DNA from: Pararhodobacter oceanensis
Lineage (GTDB): Bacteria > Pseudomonadota > Alphaproteobacteria > Rhodobacterales > Rhodobacteraceae
Length of the DNA stretch: 64,000 bases
Direction: 5' to 3'
NCBI RefSeq assembly: GCF_003076755.1
Contig: NZ_QDKM01000003.1
Location: 310,001-374,000 of the forward strand
Shown here in pieces: positions 43,631 to 53,061 of this stretch. Both the position numbers and the translations under genes were made by a program. Numbering within the stretch: position 1 is the stretch's first letter; the number at the start of each line of letters is the position of its first letter. Below the pieces are notes generated by a model. The model ran no database searches. It saw nothing but the letters and a program-made list of their open reading frames with translations, and was not told the DNA's origin.

Positions 43631-44517
43631 CAGCGGCCCCCCGCGCCCAGCGCGTGATAGAGCCAAAGGAGCCCTTCGGCGGCAGGCCGGTCGCTGTGCA
43701 GCGTGGTGCTGTGCCAGCCCGATTGCCGTGCGAGCAGGGCCAGCCGGTCCTTGCGGGCGCTCAGCCGCGCCTGATAATCGCCGCGCAGATCCGCCGCGCG
43801 CAGGGTCTCGTAGTTCAGATGCCCCGACATGCTTTCAAACCGGGTGCGCCCGTCAAAGGGGAAATCCTCTTCGACCGGATCAAGGATCTGCACCAATATC
43901 CCGCGCATCGAGCGGGCGGCGGCGACATCAAGGGCGGCCTCGACGTGATCGAGATCGCCGAGGAAATCAGAGAATAGCACCACATGCCCGCCCGCTGGTG
44001 CAGAGTGCAGATCGAGCGCGCCGTGTTCGCCCTCGGGCTGCGCCTCTTTGGTCAGCGCATAGGCGAGCAATTCCGCCTGACCGCGACCGGCGCGCGCCGG
44101 TAGACCGGCACCGGCAAGGCCGACACGCTCGCCGCCGCGCAGCAGCACCAGCGCCAATGCCATCGCCAAGAGCGAGGCGCGGGCGGCTTTGCTGTCGCGG
44201 GATTTATCGCCGGAAAACTGCATCGCCGCGCCGCTATCGACCCAGAGCGTCACCGCGCGGGCCGCCTGCCATTCGGTCTCGCGGACAAACAGATCGTCGC
44301 CGCGCGCCGAGCGCCGCCAGTCGATGCGTGTGGCCGCATCCCCGGGCGCCGAGGGGCGGAATTGCCAGAACTCCGCACCCGGCCCGATGCGTCGCCGCCC
44401 ATGCGCGCCGGGCAGCATCGAATTCGCCAGATGCTCGGCAGCGACCATCAGGGGCGGCAAGGCCCCCGAGAGCGCTTCGGCGTGGCGACGCAGGAGTGGA
44501 GCGGCGGGTTGGCTCAC
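43630..44517 (-). CDS. DUF58-domain protein
   Basis: A 295-residue protein with GTG start at 44517 that overlaps the moxR stop as GTGA. The DUF58 core includes GAEFWQFRPSAPGDAATRID then WRRSARGDDLFVRETE, the usual signature. A vWA-like C-terminal part (LWVDSGAAM, VVLFSDFLGD) follows. The family is nearly always encoded beside MoxR ATPases and is thought to be their partner. A longer frame upstream lies inside moxR and was rejected. Confidence 0.88.
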   Translation of the reverse strand: MSQPAAPLLRRHAEALSGALPPLMVAAEHLANSMLPGAHGRRRIGPGAEFWQFRPSAPGDAATRIDWRRSARGDDLFVRETEWQAARAVTLWVDSGAAMQFSGDKSRDSKAARASLLAMALALVLLRGGERVGLAGAGLPARAGRGQAELLAYALTKEAQPEGEHGALDLHSAPAGGHVVLFSDFLGDLDHVEAALDVAAARSMRGILVQILDPVEEDFPFDGRTRFESMSGHLNYETLRAADLRGDYQARLSARKDRLALLARQSGWHSTTLHSDRPAAEGLLWLYHALGAGGR

Positions 44518-45518
44518 GCAGCGGCACCGAGACGGCCGGTGACGCGGTCGGTGATCCGGTCGATCACCGTGCCAAGGCTCTCGCCCCGCGCCCGCGCCGC
44601 AAAGCTGAGCGCCATACGGTGGATCAGCACCGGGCGGGCGAGCGCGGCGACATCCTCGACCGAGGGGGCGAGACGACCCTGCAACAAGGCGCGTGCGCGC
44701 ACCGCCAGCATCAGGGCTTGCGCCGCGCGCGGCCCCGGCCCCCAAGCGAGACTGTCGCCCAAGGTCGGGTCGGCGTCGGGCAGACCCGGACGGCAGGCGC
44801 GCACCAGATCAAGGATCGCGGCGACGGTGCTGTCGCCCACCGGCATCCGGCGGATCAGCGCCTGTGCCTCGATCAGATCAGCGGCGGTGAACACCTGAGA
44901 TGCCGCGCCCTCGCTGGTGCCGGTGGTGGCGAGGAGGATCTCGCGCTCGGTGTCGCGGTCGGGATAGCCGACGTCGATCTGCACCAGAAAGCGGTCAAGC
45001 TGCGCCTCGGGGAGCGGATAGGTGCCCTCTTGCTCGATCGGGTTTTGCGTGGCCAGCACATGAAAGGGCGCGCCGAGCGGGCGGTGCTGTCCGGCGATGG
45101 TGACCTCGTGTTCCTGCATTGCCTGCAGCAGCGCCGATTGGGTGCGCGGGCTGGCGCGGTTGATCTCATCGGCCATCAAGAGTTGGCAGAACACCGGCCC
45201 CTCGATAAAGCGGAATTCGCGGCGGCCATCGGCGGCGGTTTCCAGCACCTCGGAGCCGAGGATATCGGCGGGCATCAGATCCGGGGTGAACTGGATGCGG
45301 TTCGAGCCCAGCCCCATCACCGTGGCCAATGTGTCCACCAGCCGGGTTTTGCCCAAGCCCGGCAGGCCGACGAGCAGCGCGTGGCCGCCAGATAAGAGCG
45401 CCATCAGGGTCAGATCGACAACCTCTTCCTGCCCGATGAACCGCGGTTCAATGGCCGCGCGGGCCTCGGTTAACCGCGCGCTCAGCGCTTCGATCGCGGG
45501 AACCAAATTGTCGGTCAT
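44514..45518 (-). CDS. MoxR-family AAA+ ATPase
   Basis: A 334-residue AAA+ chaperone-like ATPase. Walker A is LVGLPGLGKTRLVDTLA, Walker B LLMADEINRASP, then TQSALLQAMQEHEVTIAG and the sensor HVLATQNPIEQEGTYPLPEA (quoted in part: LATQNPIEQEGTYPLPEAQ). A lid domain follows. MoxR proteins remodel or activate partner protein complexes, commonly ones with vWA domains. It heads the leftward operon and is divergent from the DUF1285 gene. Confidence 0.94.
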   Translation of the reverse strand: MTDNLVPAIEALSARLTEARAAIEPRFIGQEEVVDLTLMALLSGGHALLVGLPGLGKTRLVDTLATVMGLGSNRIQFTPDLMPADILGSEVLETAADGRREFRFIEGPVFCQLLMADEINRASPRTQSALLQAMQEHEVTIAGQHRPLGAPFHVLATQNPIEQEGTYPLPEAQLDRFLVQIDVGYPDRDTEREILLATTGTSEGAASQVFTAADLIEAQALIRRMPVGDSTVAAILDLVRACRPGLPDADPTLGDSLAWGPGPRAAQALMLAVRARALLQGRLAPSVEDVAALARPVLIHRMALSFAARARGESLGTVIDRITDRVTGRLGAAA

Positions 45519-45760
45519 CGGCGGAAACCTCCGGTAGGTGTTGGGTGGCTACCTGCGGGCAGCACGGGTTTTCTGCGAGGGTTATATGTCAACGCGCCCC
45601 CTTTCGCCCAGAGTAAGTTGCGCGTTTTCCCTGCGGTCACAAGACAATGTGACCGGGGCGTGACTGGGGATTGCTGGCTCGGGGAGGGGTTTGGGCGTGA
45701 TTTCCGCGTGGATCGCGCTATGTAGGCGGGGCAGAGACGTAAATCACAGGTAGGTTCCCC

Positions 45761-46363
45761 ATGGCCCCGCCAGAGAAACAACCAGAGACAGCGCCGCCCA
45801 GCGCGCAGACATTGGAAGCCTCGGCGAAAGCGGCAGGCGGCAAGGGCGGCTTGCCGCCGGTGCATCTGTGGGATCCACCCTATCGCGGCGAGATCGACAT
45901 TCGTATCGCCCGCGACGGCACCTGGTATCACGAGGGCACGGTGATCACCCGCGCGCCTTTGGTGCGGCTGTTCTCGACGATCCTCAAGCTGGAGGACGGC
46001 AAGTATTTTCTGGTCACACCGGTGGAAAAGGTCGGGATCACGGTTGAGGACGCGCCTTTCGTGGCGGTGGATTTCGAGGTCAGCGGCAGCGGCGACGGGC
46101 AAGTATTGCGGTTTGAAACCAATGTCGGGGATAGCGCCGAGGCCGGGCCCGAGCATCCGATTCGGCTGGAGCGGGACGAAGACAGCGGCGAGCCTGCGCC
46201 CTATGTGATGATCCGCGCGGGGCTTGAGGCCTTGATCGACCGCAAGAGTTTCTACCGGCTGATTGAACTGGGCGCCCATGCCGAGCATGAGGGGGCGAGC
46301 TGGTTCGGGCTGTGGTCCGGCGGGGTGTTCTTTGCGCTGATCCCTTCGGCAGAATTGCCCTGA
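45761..46363 (+). CDS. DUF1285-family protein
   Basis: A 200-residue soluble protein. A flexible Ala/Pro-rich N terminus precedes PPVHLWDPPYRGEIDIRIAR, DGTWYHEGTVITRAPLVRLF and FLVTPVEKVGITVEDAPFVA, which match DUF1285. The family is conserved in proteobacteria and commonly sits opposite MoxR-type operons, as here. Its function is not established. There is a 242-bp intergenic region to moxR that should hold both promoters; I see no clear operator in it. Confidence 0.88.
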   Translation: MAPPEKQPETAPPSAQTLEASAKAAGGKGGLPPVHLWDPPYRGEIDIRIARDGTWYHEGTVITRAPLVRLFSTILKLEDGKYFLVTPVEKVGITVEDAPFVAVDFEVSGSGDGQVLRFETNVGDSAEAGPEHPIRLERDEDSGEPAPYVMIRAGLEALIDRKSFYRLIELGAHAEHEGASWFGLWSGGVFFALIPSAELP

Positions 46364-46372
46364 GCGGCAAGA

Positions 46373-46427
46373 GGGGGCTTTGCCCCCGCGACGTGCCGTC
46401 GCTCCCCCAGGATATTTATGGCAAAAA
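46373..46427 (-). repeat. ATATCC/GGGG-hairpin dispersed repeat, copy e
   Basis: GGGGGCTTTGCCCCC (46373-46387), then CCCCCAGGATATTTATGGCA. It begins 10 bp after the DUF1285 stop, reverse orientation. Confidence 0.75.
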
Positions 46428-46497
46428 GTGGAGCGGCGCGGATTGCCTGTGACGCGCCTGACGGCCTAGATGGCGGCAATTGGCGAGCGGGTATCTC

Positions 46498-47631
46498 ATG
46501 GCTTTCAAATCTACGCCGCGCGTGGCGGTTTCGGCGATGTTTGCGCTTAACGGCCTGCTCTTTGGCATGTGGGCGGGGCGGGTGCCGGGGTTTGTCGAGG
46601 CGCTGGCGCTGGAACCGGCGGATCTGACGCTGGTGTTCCTGAGTATGGCGGCGGGGGCGATTGTCTCGTTTCCGCTGGCGGGCTGGGCGAGCGACAGTTT
46701 CGGCGCCGCGCACACGGTGCGGATCGTAGCGGTCTGCTACGCGCTGACCGCGCCGCTTTTGGCGACGGCAGGATCGCTTGGGGCGCTGGCCGCTTTGGCG
46801 CTATTGTTCGGGGCGGGGCATGGCGCGATGGATGTGGCGATGAACGCCTGGGGCGCCGAGGTCGAGCGCGCCGCGCGGCGGCCGATCATGGCGGCGTTTC
46901 ACGCGATGTGGAGCCTTGGCGCAGGTGTCGGCGCGGGCTCGGGGTTTCTGGCGGTCAAAGCAGGGCTGGCGCCGCTGGAGCATTTCGCCTTGGGCGCGCT
47001 GCTGGCGGCGGCGCTGGCGCTTTGGCTGGCGCGGCTGCCGTGGCAATCGCAGATCACCGCCCGCGGCGCGGGATTCGCTTTGCCCCCGCGCGCCTTGCTG
47101 TTGGTTGGCGTCTTGGCGATGGGCTCGTCGATTGGCGAGGGCGCGATGGCGGATTGGAGCGCGGTGTTCCTGATCGAGGTGGCCTCTGCCTCGCAGGCCA
47201 GCGCGGCGTTGGGTTTTGGCGTGTTCTCGGCGGCGATGGTGGTGGCGCGGCTGGGTGCCGATGGCTTGGTGCGCCGCATCGGGCCGGTGGCCACGGCGCG
47301 GCTGGGCGGGGCGCTGGCCGCTTTGGGGCTGGTGGTGGCGCTGATCGGCGGGACATTGGCGACGGGGCTGGCGGGGTTTGCGCTGGTCGGTTTTGGCTAT
47401 GCGGCGCTGATCCCGCTGGCGTTTTCGCGCGCCGCCAACCAGCAGGGCGTGGCGCCGGGCCGCGCGATCGCCGGTGTCGCGACGCTGGGCTATGGCGGGA
47501 TGCTCTTGGGGCCGGTGGTGGTGGGCGGCGTGGCGCATCTGACCTCGCTGCCCATGGCTTTTGCACTGCTCGCGTTGTTGGCGGCGCTGATTATCGGCGC
47601 CGCCGGAGCGCTGCGGCCTGCGGCGGGTTAG
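46498..47631 (+). CDS. MFS transporter
   Basis: A 377-residue membrane protein with about 12 hydrophobic helices. It has FALNGLLFGMWAGRVPGFVE in helix 1, PLAGWASDSFGAAHTVRI as the loop 2-3 motif, and GAGHGAMDVAMNAWGAEVER. This pattern resembles YbjJ/FucP-type MFS proteins that may export small molecules. The ATG at 46498 is preferred although its ribosome site is weak; an in-frame TTG lies 18 bp upstream. A glycine-rich alternative frame overlaps it and is noncoding. Confidence 0.86.
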   Translation: MAFKSTPRVAVSAMFALNGLLFGMWAGRVPGFVEALALEPADLTLVFLSMAAGAIVSFPLAGWASDSFGAAHTVRIVAVCYALTAPLLATAGSLGALAALALLFGAGHGAMDVAMNAWGAEVERAARRPIMAAFHAMWSLGAGVGAGSGFLAVKAGLAPLEHFALGALLAAALALWLARLPWQSQITARGAGFALPPRALLLVGVLAMGSSIGEGAMADWSAVFLIEVASASQASAALGFGVFSAAMVVARLGADGLVRRIGPVATARLGGALAALGLVVALIGGTLATGLAGFALVGFGYAALIPLAFSRAANQQGVAPGRAIAGVATLGYGGMLLGPVVVGGVAHLTSLPMAFALLALLAALIIGAAGALRPAAG

Positions 47632-47643
47632 CCACCGCGAGGA

Positions 47644-48579
47644 TTAGCCGCCGGTGAGATCGAGAAACGCGTCCTCGAGATCGGGCTCGGTGGTGGAAAG
47701 ATCGATGATTTTCACCCCCGCCGTGGTCAGCGCCGAGAGGATCTGCCCGGCCTCGACGCGGCTGCGCGGATAGGAAAACGCCATCCAGCCATCGGCGCGG
47801 TCGTTGCGCTGCACGCCCTCGGGCAGTGCCACCTGCGCGAGGATCGCGGCATCGCCCTCGGCGCGCACCAACAGCGTCTTGGTGTCCATCCGCGCCAGAA
47901 TCGCCGAGGTGGTATCGCGGATGATCAGATCGCCCTGATCAATGATCGCGATCTCGTCGCACATCTCTTGCGCTTCCTCGAGATAATGGGTGGTCAGGAT
48001 GATCGTCATGCCCTGCTCATTGAGCATCCGCACATTGTCCCAGAGCATCTGCCGCAGCTGGATATCGACGCCTGCCGTGGGCTCGTCGAGCACCAGGATT
48101 TGCGGGTGATGGACCAGCGCCTTACCCAGCAAGAGCCGCCGCCGCATACCGCCCGAAAGGGTGCGGGCATAGGCCTCGGCCTTGTCAGTCAGGCCGATGA
48201 GTTCGAGAATTTCCTCGGTGCGGCGCTCGGATTTGGGCACCCCGTAGAGACCGGCCTGCACCTCGAGCGATTCGCGCGGGGTGAAGAAGGGGTCCATGGT
48301 CAGTTCTTGCGGCATCACCCCGATGGCGGCGCGCGACTGGCGCGGGCTTTGGTCCTGATCGAAGCCCCAGATCTTGACCTTGCCCTCGGTTTTGATCACC
48401 AGACCGGCGAGAATATTGATCAGCGTCGATTTTCCGGCACCATTGGGGCCGAGAAGCCCGAACACCGAGCCTTGCGGAATGGTCAGGTCGATGCCCTTGA
48501 GCGCATCCTTGGGGCCGGTCTTTTTGTTACCCGCGTAGCGTTTGCGCAGGCCTTGGATTTCGATTGCATGTTCGGTCAT
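47644..48579 (-). CDS. ABC transporter ATP-binding protein (ABC-2/CcmA type)
   Basis: A 311-residue ATPase. Walker A is LLGPNGAGKSTLINILAG, Q-loop VMPQELTMD, signature TLSGGMRRRLLLGKAL, Walker B ILVLDEPTAGVD and switch TTHYLEEAQEMCDE. A ~90-residue C-terminal domain (from TKTLLVRAEGD) is typical of drug/polysaccharide ABC-2 exporters. The permease normally encoded next to it is absent. It ends 12 bp from the convergent MFS gene. The start at 48579 has AGGAG upstream. Confidence 0.9.
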   Translation of the reverse strand: MTEHAIEIQGLRKRYAGNKKTGPKDALKGIDLTIPQGSVFGLLGPNGAGKSTLINILAGLVIKTEGKVKIWGFDQDQSPRQSRAAIGVMPQELTMDPFFTPRESLEVQAGLYGVPKSERRTEEILELIGLTDKAEAYARTLSGGMRRRLLLGKALVHHPQILVLDEPTAGVDIQLRQMLWDNVRMLNEQGMTIILTTHYLEEAQEMCDEIAIIDQGDLIIRDTTSAILARMDTKTLLVRAEGDAAILAQVALPEGVQRNDRADGWMAFSYPRSRVEAGQILSALTTAGVKIIDLSTTEPDLEDAFLDLTGG

Positions 48580-48657
48580 CTTGCTCCTGCCCGGCAATGG
48601 TTTATTGTCAGACCCAACCGCATAGGCGCTTAGCCGCGCCGATACAAGGAAGTGACC

Positions 48658-48873
48658 ATGTCAGCGACATCGCCCGAGACCACGCCAGCCCCCGGCCACC
48701 CTGCACCCGAAACCCATACCGTGACCAGCCGCCGCGTGGCCTGTGACGGTGGCGAAGGCGCGCTGGGGCATCCGCGCGTCTGGCTGACCATCCCGCATGA
48801 TACCGGCTGGGTGGAATGCGGCTATTGCGATGCGCGCTATGTTCTGGCCGAAGGCGCGGGCGACGCGCATTAA
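48658..48873 (+). CDS. Zinc-finger protein, CHCC type
   Basis: A 71-residue protein with the zf-CHCC pattern: RRVACDGG (Cys), LGHPRVWL (His) and [13 protein letters not shown] (Cys-x2-Cys). The family is related to the complex I accessory subunit NDUFS6 and is common in alphaproteobacteria. AAGGA lies before ATG 48658; a GTG two codons upstream is less likely. It may bind zinc and act in respiratory-complex assembly, which is inference from the family. Confidence 0.88.
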   Translation: MSATSPETTPAPGHPAPETHTVTSRRVACDGGEGALGHPRVWLTIPHDTGWVECGYCDARYVLAEGAGDAH

Positions 48874-49030
48874 AGCGGTGAGACGGGCTGCCTGACAGGT
48901 GACGTGCGCGCAGACCTGAGTGCGCCAGAGTGCGGGCCGAACAATGACTGTGCGGCTGCGCACAGTTCCGCCACTGGATTTCCGCGCGCAAACGCACAAC
49001 TTCTGCTGCAACAGCAACAGGAGATGCGCC

Positions 49031-49951
49031 ATGACATTTCGTCCCGTCACCAGCCTTTCACAGGCACAGCCGACGCTCGAGGGCGCCGGTGTCCATCTGC
49101 ACCGCGCTTTCGGGTTCAATGACCCTGAACTCAGCGATCCGTTCCTGCTGCTTGATGATTTCCGCAACGACGCGCCGCATCTCTATGAGAAGGGGTTTCC
49201 CTGGCATCCGCACCGCGGCATCGAGACGATCACCTATGTGCTGGAAGGCACCGTCGAGCATAGCGATTCGCTGGGCAATACGGGGCGGCTGGGGCCGGGA
49301 TCGGTGCAATGGATGACCGCCGGGTCGGGGATCCTGCATCAAGAGATGCCGCAAGGAAATGCACGCGGGCAGATGCACGGGTTCCAGCTTTGGGCCAATC
49401 TGCCCTCCTCGCTGAAAATGACCGCGCCGCGCTATCAAGATATTGGCCAGAGCGACATTGAAACCATGGTCGATGACGATGGCACCTCGGTGCGGATCAT
49501 CACCGGCAAGTTCTGGGGCAAGACCGGTCCGGTGGACGGGGTTGCCGCCGATCCGCTGTTTCTCGATGTCTCGATCCCGCCGAACACCCGCAAGGTGCTG
49601 CCAGTCGATACCTATGCCAATGCGATGGCCTATATCTTTGCCGGCGCGGGGAAATTCCGCGACGCCTCGACGCCGATGGGGATCAAGGTGGAGAAGGAAT
49701 TCGCCGGTCAGGAATTGCACCTGCGCGATATGAGCGGCGACCGGACCTTGGTGCGGTTTGGCACCGGCGACCAGATCGAGGTGCAAGCGGGGCCGGAGGG
49801 GATGCGGTTTTTGCTGATCTCGGGCAAGCCGATCAAAGAGCCGGTGGCTTGGCACGGGCCGGTGGTGATGAACACCCGCGCCGAATTGCAGCGGGCGTTC
49901 CGCGAGTTGAACGAGGGCAGCTTTATCAAATCGGGTGCCAGCGGGCTTTAA
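49031..49951 (+). CDS. Pirin-family protein
   Basis: A 306-residue bicupin. The N-terminal cupin has PFLLLDDFRNDAP, the metal ligands in GFPWHPHRGIETITYVLEG and HSDSLGNTG, and MTAGSGILHQEMP. HGFQLWANLP links to the second cupin. Pirins bind iron; some dioxygenate quercetin and others act as regulators. CAGGAG precedes the ATG. It stands alone, upstream of polA on the same strand. Confidence 0.92.
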   Translation: MTFRPVTSLSQAQPTLEGAGVHLHRAFGFNDPELSDPFLLLDDFRNDAPHLYEKGFPWHPHRGIETITYVLEGTVEHSDSLGNTGRLGPGSVQWMTAGSGILHQEMPQGNARGQMHGFQLWANLPSSLKMTAPRYQDIGQSDIETMVDDDGTSVRIITGKFWGKTGPVDGVAADPLFLDVSIPPNTRKVLPVDTYANAMAYIFAGAGKFRDASTPMGIKVEKEFAGQELHLRDMSGDRTLVRFGTGDQIEVQAGPEGMRFLLISGKPIKEPVAWHGPVVMNTRAELQRAFRELNEGSFIKSGASGL

Positions 49952-49984
49952 CCCTCGGGTCGGGCGCGTGGCACGGTCAGGATG

Positions 49985-50016
49985 CCTCCGGCGGGAGTAT
50001 TTTTTGGCAAGATGAA
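49985..50016 (-). repeat. Variant dispersed repeat (GGAGTATTTTTTGGCAAGATGA), copy f
   Basis: CCTCCGGCGGGAGTATTTTT then TGGCAAGATGAAG, between pirin and polA. It resembles the ATATTTTCGGACAGATGA side of the other copies but lacks the GGGGCAAAGCCCC hairpin. Confidence 0.55.
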
Positions 50017-50120
50017 GCACAAGAAGATGCGGGGGCGGGCGCGGCTGGCCCTCGCGAGTGCTGGACGCCTCGGTTGCGGAGGGTTACGAAGGAGCCCAAC
50101 GCGCAACGAGGGGATACTCC

Positions 50121-52931
50121 ATGGCATTCGGCAAGGGCGATCATCTGCATCTGATCGACGGATCGACCTTTATTTTCCGCGCCTATCACGCGCTGCCGCC
50201 GCTGACGCGCAAGTCCGACGGGCTGCCAATCGGCGCCGTGGCCGGATTTTGCAACATGCTCCTGCGCTATATCGAGGGCAACAACGGTGGCACCGCGGCG
50301 ACCCATCTGGCGGTGATTTTTGATCACGCGGGCAAGACCTTCCGCAGTGATCTGTATCCCGAATATAAGGCCAACCGCCCGCCCCTGCCCGAAGACCTGC
50401 GCCCGCAGTTTCCGCTGACCCGCGAGGCCACCCGCGCCTTCAACATCGCCTGCGTCGAGACCGAGGGGTTCGAGGCCGATGATATCATTGCCACGCTGAC
50501 CAAAGAGGCGGTGGCGGCGGGGGGCGATGTGACGATCATCTCCTCGGATAAGGATTTGATGCAATTGGTCGGCCCGCAGGTGCAAATGTGGGACGCGATG
50601 AAAGACCGGCGTATCGGGCCTAACGAGGTGGTCGAGAAATTCGGCGTCGGCCCCGAGCGGGTGATCGATGTTCAGTCGCTGGCCGGTGACAGTGTCGATA
50701 ATATCCCCGGCGCCCCCGGCATTGGCGTCAAGACTGCGGCGCTGTTGATCAATGAATACGGCGATCTGGAGACCCTGCTGGCGCGCGCCGCCGAGATCAA
50801 ACAGCCCAAACGCCGCGAGACCCTGCTGACCAAGGCCGATCAAATCCGCCTGTCGCGCGAATTGGTGACGCTGCGTTTGGACACGCCGCTGGACACGACG
50901 CTGGAGGATTTCATCATCCGCACGCCCGAACCCGAGGTGATTCTGGGCTTTCTGGGCGAGATGGAATTCCGCACCCTGACCCGCCGTCTGGCCGAGAAAA
51001 TGGGCGTTGAGGCGCCGGTGATCGCGGCCGCGCCTGCCTCGGCGCCTGCGGTTGGCGAGGCGCCGGCGCCAACCCCGCCCGAGGCGCTGCCGTTTGAGGC
51101 CGAGAATTACGCCTGCGTGCAGGACATCGAGGCGCTGAACGCCTGGATCGCGCGGATCTATGAGCAGGGCTATGTGGCGGTGGATACCGAGACCACCTCA
51201 TTGGACGAGATGCGCGCGGAACTCGTTGGTATCTCGCTGGCGGTAGCGGCGAATGACGCCTGCTATATCCCGCTCAACCACCGCGAGGGGACCGATGATC
51301 TCTTTGGCACCGCCAAACGGGTGGAGGGGCAGCTTGATCCCGCGCTGGCGCTTGAGGCGCTCAAGCCGATGCTCGAGGATATGTCGATCCTGAAGATCGG
51401 GCAGAACATCAAATACGACGCGAAAATCTTCGCCATGCAGGGCGTCACCCTGACCAATATCGACGACACGATGCTGATGTCCTACGCGCTGAACGCGGGC
51501 AAGCATAACCACGGGATGGATGTGCTCAGCGAGGAATATCTGGCGCATAAACCGATCCCGATCAAAACCCTGCTTGGCACCGGCAAATCGGCGCGCACCT
51601 TTGACACGGTGGCGATTGAGGACGCGACGAAATACGCCGGTGAGGACGCCGATATCACCCTGCGGCTCTGGCAACTGCTGCGTCCGCGCCTGCATCAAGA
51701 GCGCGTGACCACGGTCTATGAGACCTTGGAACGTCCGCTCAGCCCGGTGTTGGCGCAGATGGAGATGCACGGGATTCAGGTCGACCGCGATACGCTGTCG
51801 CGGATGTCGAACGCCTTTGCCCAGAAAATGGCCGCGCTGGAGGCGGAGATCCATGAGCTGGCGGGGCAGGAGTTCAATGTCGGCTCGCCCAAGCAACTTG
51901 GCGAGATATTGTTCGACAAGATGGGGCTGACCGGCGGCAAGAAGGGCAAAACCGGCGCTTATTCGACCGGCGCCGATGTGCTGGAGGATCTGGCCACCGA
52001 ACATGAACTGCCGGGGCGGGTGCTGGACTGGCGACAACTCAGCAAGCTGAAATCAACCTATACCGACGCGCTGCAGGACCATATCAATCCCGACACCGGC
52101 CGCGTGCATACCTCTTATGTGCAGACGGGGGCGAATACCGGACGGCTGGCCTCGACCGACCCAAACCTGCAAAACATCCCGATCCGCACTGAAGAAGGCC
52201 GCCGCATCCGCGAGGCCTTTGTCGCCGGTGAGGGCAAGACGCTGGTCAGCCTCGACTACAGCCAGATCGAGCTGCGCATTCTCGCGCATGTGGCCAATCT
52301 TCCGGCGATGAAACAGGCGTTTCACGACGGGCAGGATATCCATGCGATGACCGCCAGCGAGATGTTCAACGTGCCGATGGAGGAGATGACGCCCGAGATC
52401 CGCCGCAGCGCCAAGGCGATCAACTTCGGGGTGATTTACGGCATCTCGGGCTTTGGGCTGGCGCGCAACCTGCGCATCCCGCGCAGCGAGGCGCAGGCCT
52501 TTATCGACACTTATTTCGAGCGTTTCCCCGGCATCAAAACCTGGATGGACGAGACCGTCGCCTATGCCAAAGAGCATAAATACGTCGAAACCCTGTTTGG
52601 ACGGCGCATCCATACGCCCGAGATCGCTGCCAAAGGCCCCGCCGCCGGTTTCGCCAAACGCGGCGCGATCAACGCCCCGATCCAAGGCACCGCCGCCGAT
52701 GTGATCCGCCGCGCGATGATTCGCATGCCCGAGGCGATCACGGATCTGCCAGCGAAAATGCTGCTACAGGTGCATGACGAATTGGTCTTCGAGGTCGAGA
52801 GCAGCGCCGTCGAGGAGACCATCGCGCGGGTCAAAGAGGTGATGGAAAACGCCGCCATGCCGATTGTCGCGCTGGATGTGCCGCTGATCGTCGAGGCCGG
52901 CACCGGCAAGAACTGGGCCGAGGCGCATTAA
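50121..52931 (+). CDS. polA: DNA polymerase I
   Basis: A 936-residue repair and Okazaki-fragment polymerase. The 5'-3' exonuclease domain (~1-290) starts LHLIDGSTFIFRAYHALPPL and has ETEGFEADDIIATL and VQSLAGDSVDNIPGAPGIG. The 3'-5' proofreading domain is intact, with VDTETTSLDEMRAELVG (~354), QNIKYDAKIF and YAGEDADITLRLW. The polymerase domain has LVSLDYSQIELRILAHV (~709), RRSAKAINFGVIYGISGFGL and LLQVHDELVFEV (~883). The start at 50121 has GAGGGG upstream. Confidence 0.97.
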   Translation: MAFGKGDHLHLIDGSTFIFRAYHALPPLTRKSDGLPIGAVAGFCNMLLRYIEGNNGGTAATHLAVIFDHAGKTFRSDLYPEYKANRPPLPEDLRPQFPLTREATRAFNIACVETEGFEADDIIATLTKEAVAAGGDVTIISSDKDLMQLVGPQVQMWDAMKDRRIGPNEVVEKFGVGPERVIDVQSLAGDSVDNIPGAPGIGVKTAALLINEYGDLETLLARAAEIKQPKRRETLLTKADQIRLSRELVTLRLDTPLDTTLEDFIIRTPEPEVILGFLGEMEFRTLTRRLAEKMGVEAPVIAAAPASAPAVGEAPAPTPPEALPFEAENYACVQDIEALNAWIARIYEQGYVAVDTETTSLDEMRAELVGISLAVAANDACYIPLNHREGTDDLFGTAKRVEGQLDPALALEALKPMLEDMSILKIGQNIKYDAKIFAMQGVTLTNIDDTMLMSYALNAGKHNHGMDVLSEEYLAHKPIPIKTLLGTGKSARTFDTVAIEDATKYAGEDADITLRLWQLLRPRLHQERVTTVYETLERPLSPVLAQMEMHGIQVDRDTLSRMSNAFAQKMAALEAEIHELAGQEFNVGSPKQLGEILFDKMGLTGGKKGKTGAYSTGADVLEDLATEHELPGRVLDWRQLSKLKSTYTDALQDHINPDTGRVHTSYVQTGANTGRLASTDPNLQNIPIRTEEGRRIREAFVAGEGKTLVSLDYSQIELRILAHVANLPAMKQAFHDGQDIHAMTASEMFNVPMEEMTPEIRRSAKAINFGVIYGISGFGLARNLRIPRSEAQAFIDTYFERFPGIKTWMDETVAYAKEHKYVETLFGRRIHTPEIAAKGPAAGFAKRGAINAPIQGTAADVIRRAMIRMPEAITDLPAKMLLQVHDELVFEVESSAVEETIARVKEVMENAAMPIVALDVPLIVEAGTGKNWAEAH

Positions 52932-52950
52932 CCTTAACGCCGCCTTCCCA

Positions 52951-53004
52951 CTTTGTGCCATAAATATCCCGGGGGAGGCCGCAGGCCGTGGGGGCAGAGC
53001 CCCC
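52951..53004 (+). repeat. ATATCC/GGGG-hairpin dispersed repeat, copy g
   Basis: CTTTGTGCCATAAATATCCC, GGGGGAGGCCGCAGGCC, then GGGGGCAGAGCCCCC (52990-53004). It starts 20 bp after the polA stop and is tail-to-tail with copy h. Confidence 0.75.
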
Positions 53005-53061
53005 GAAGCGCGGCGCACCCCCTCGACGGGGGTAAGCCGCGCCCCCCTTCACCACCGTTGA

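Noticed and set aside
42771-45395. An 874-codon plus-strand frame across the moxR operon
   Set aside because: The translation is Arg/Ala/Ser-rich and featureless, while the minus strand encodes MoxR, DUF58 and DUF4159 proteins with intact motifs.
46569-47657. A 362-codon glycine-rich frame overlapping the MFS gene in another frame
   Set aside because: Composition is that of a shifted reading of Ala/Leu/Gly codons. The MFS frame has clear membrane helices and family motifs.
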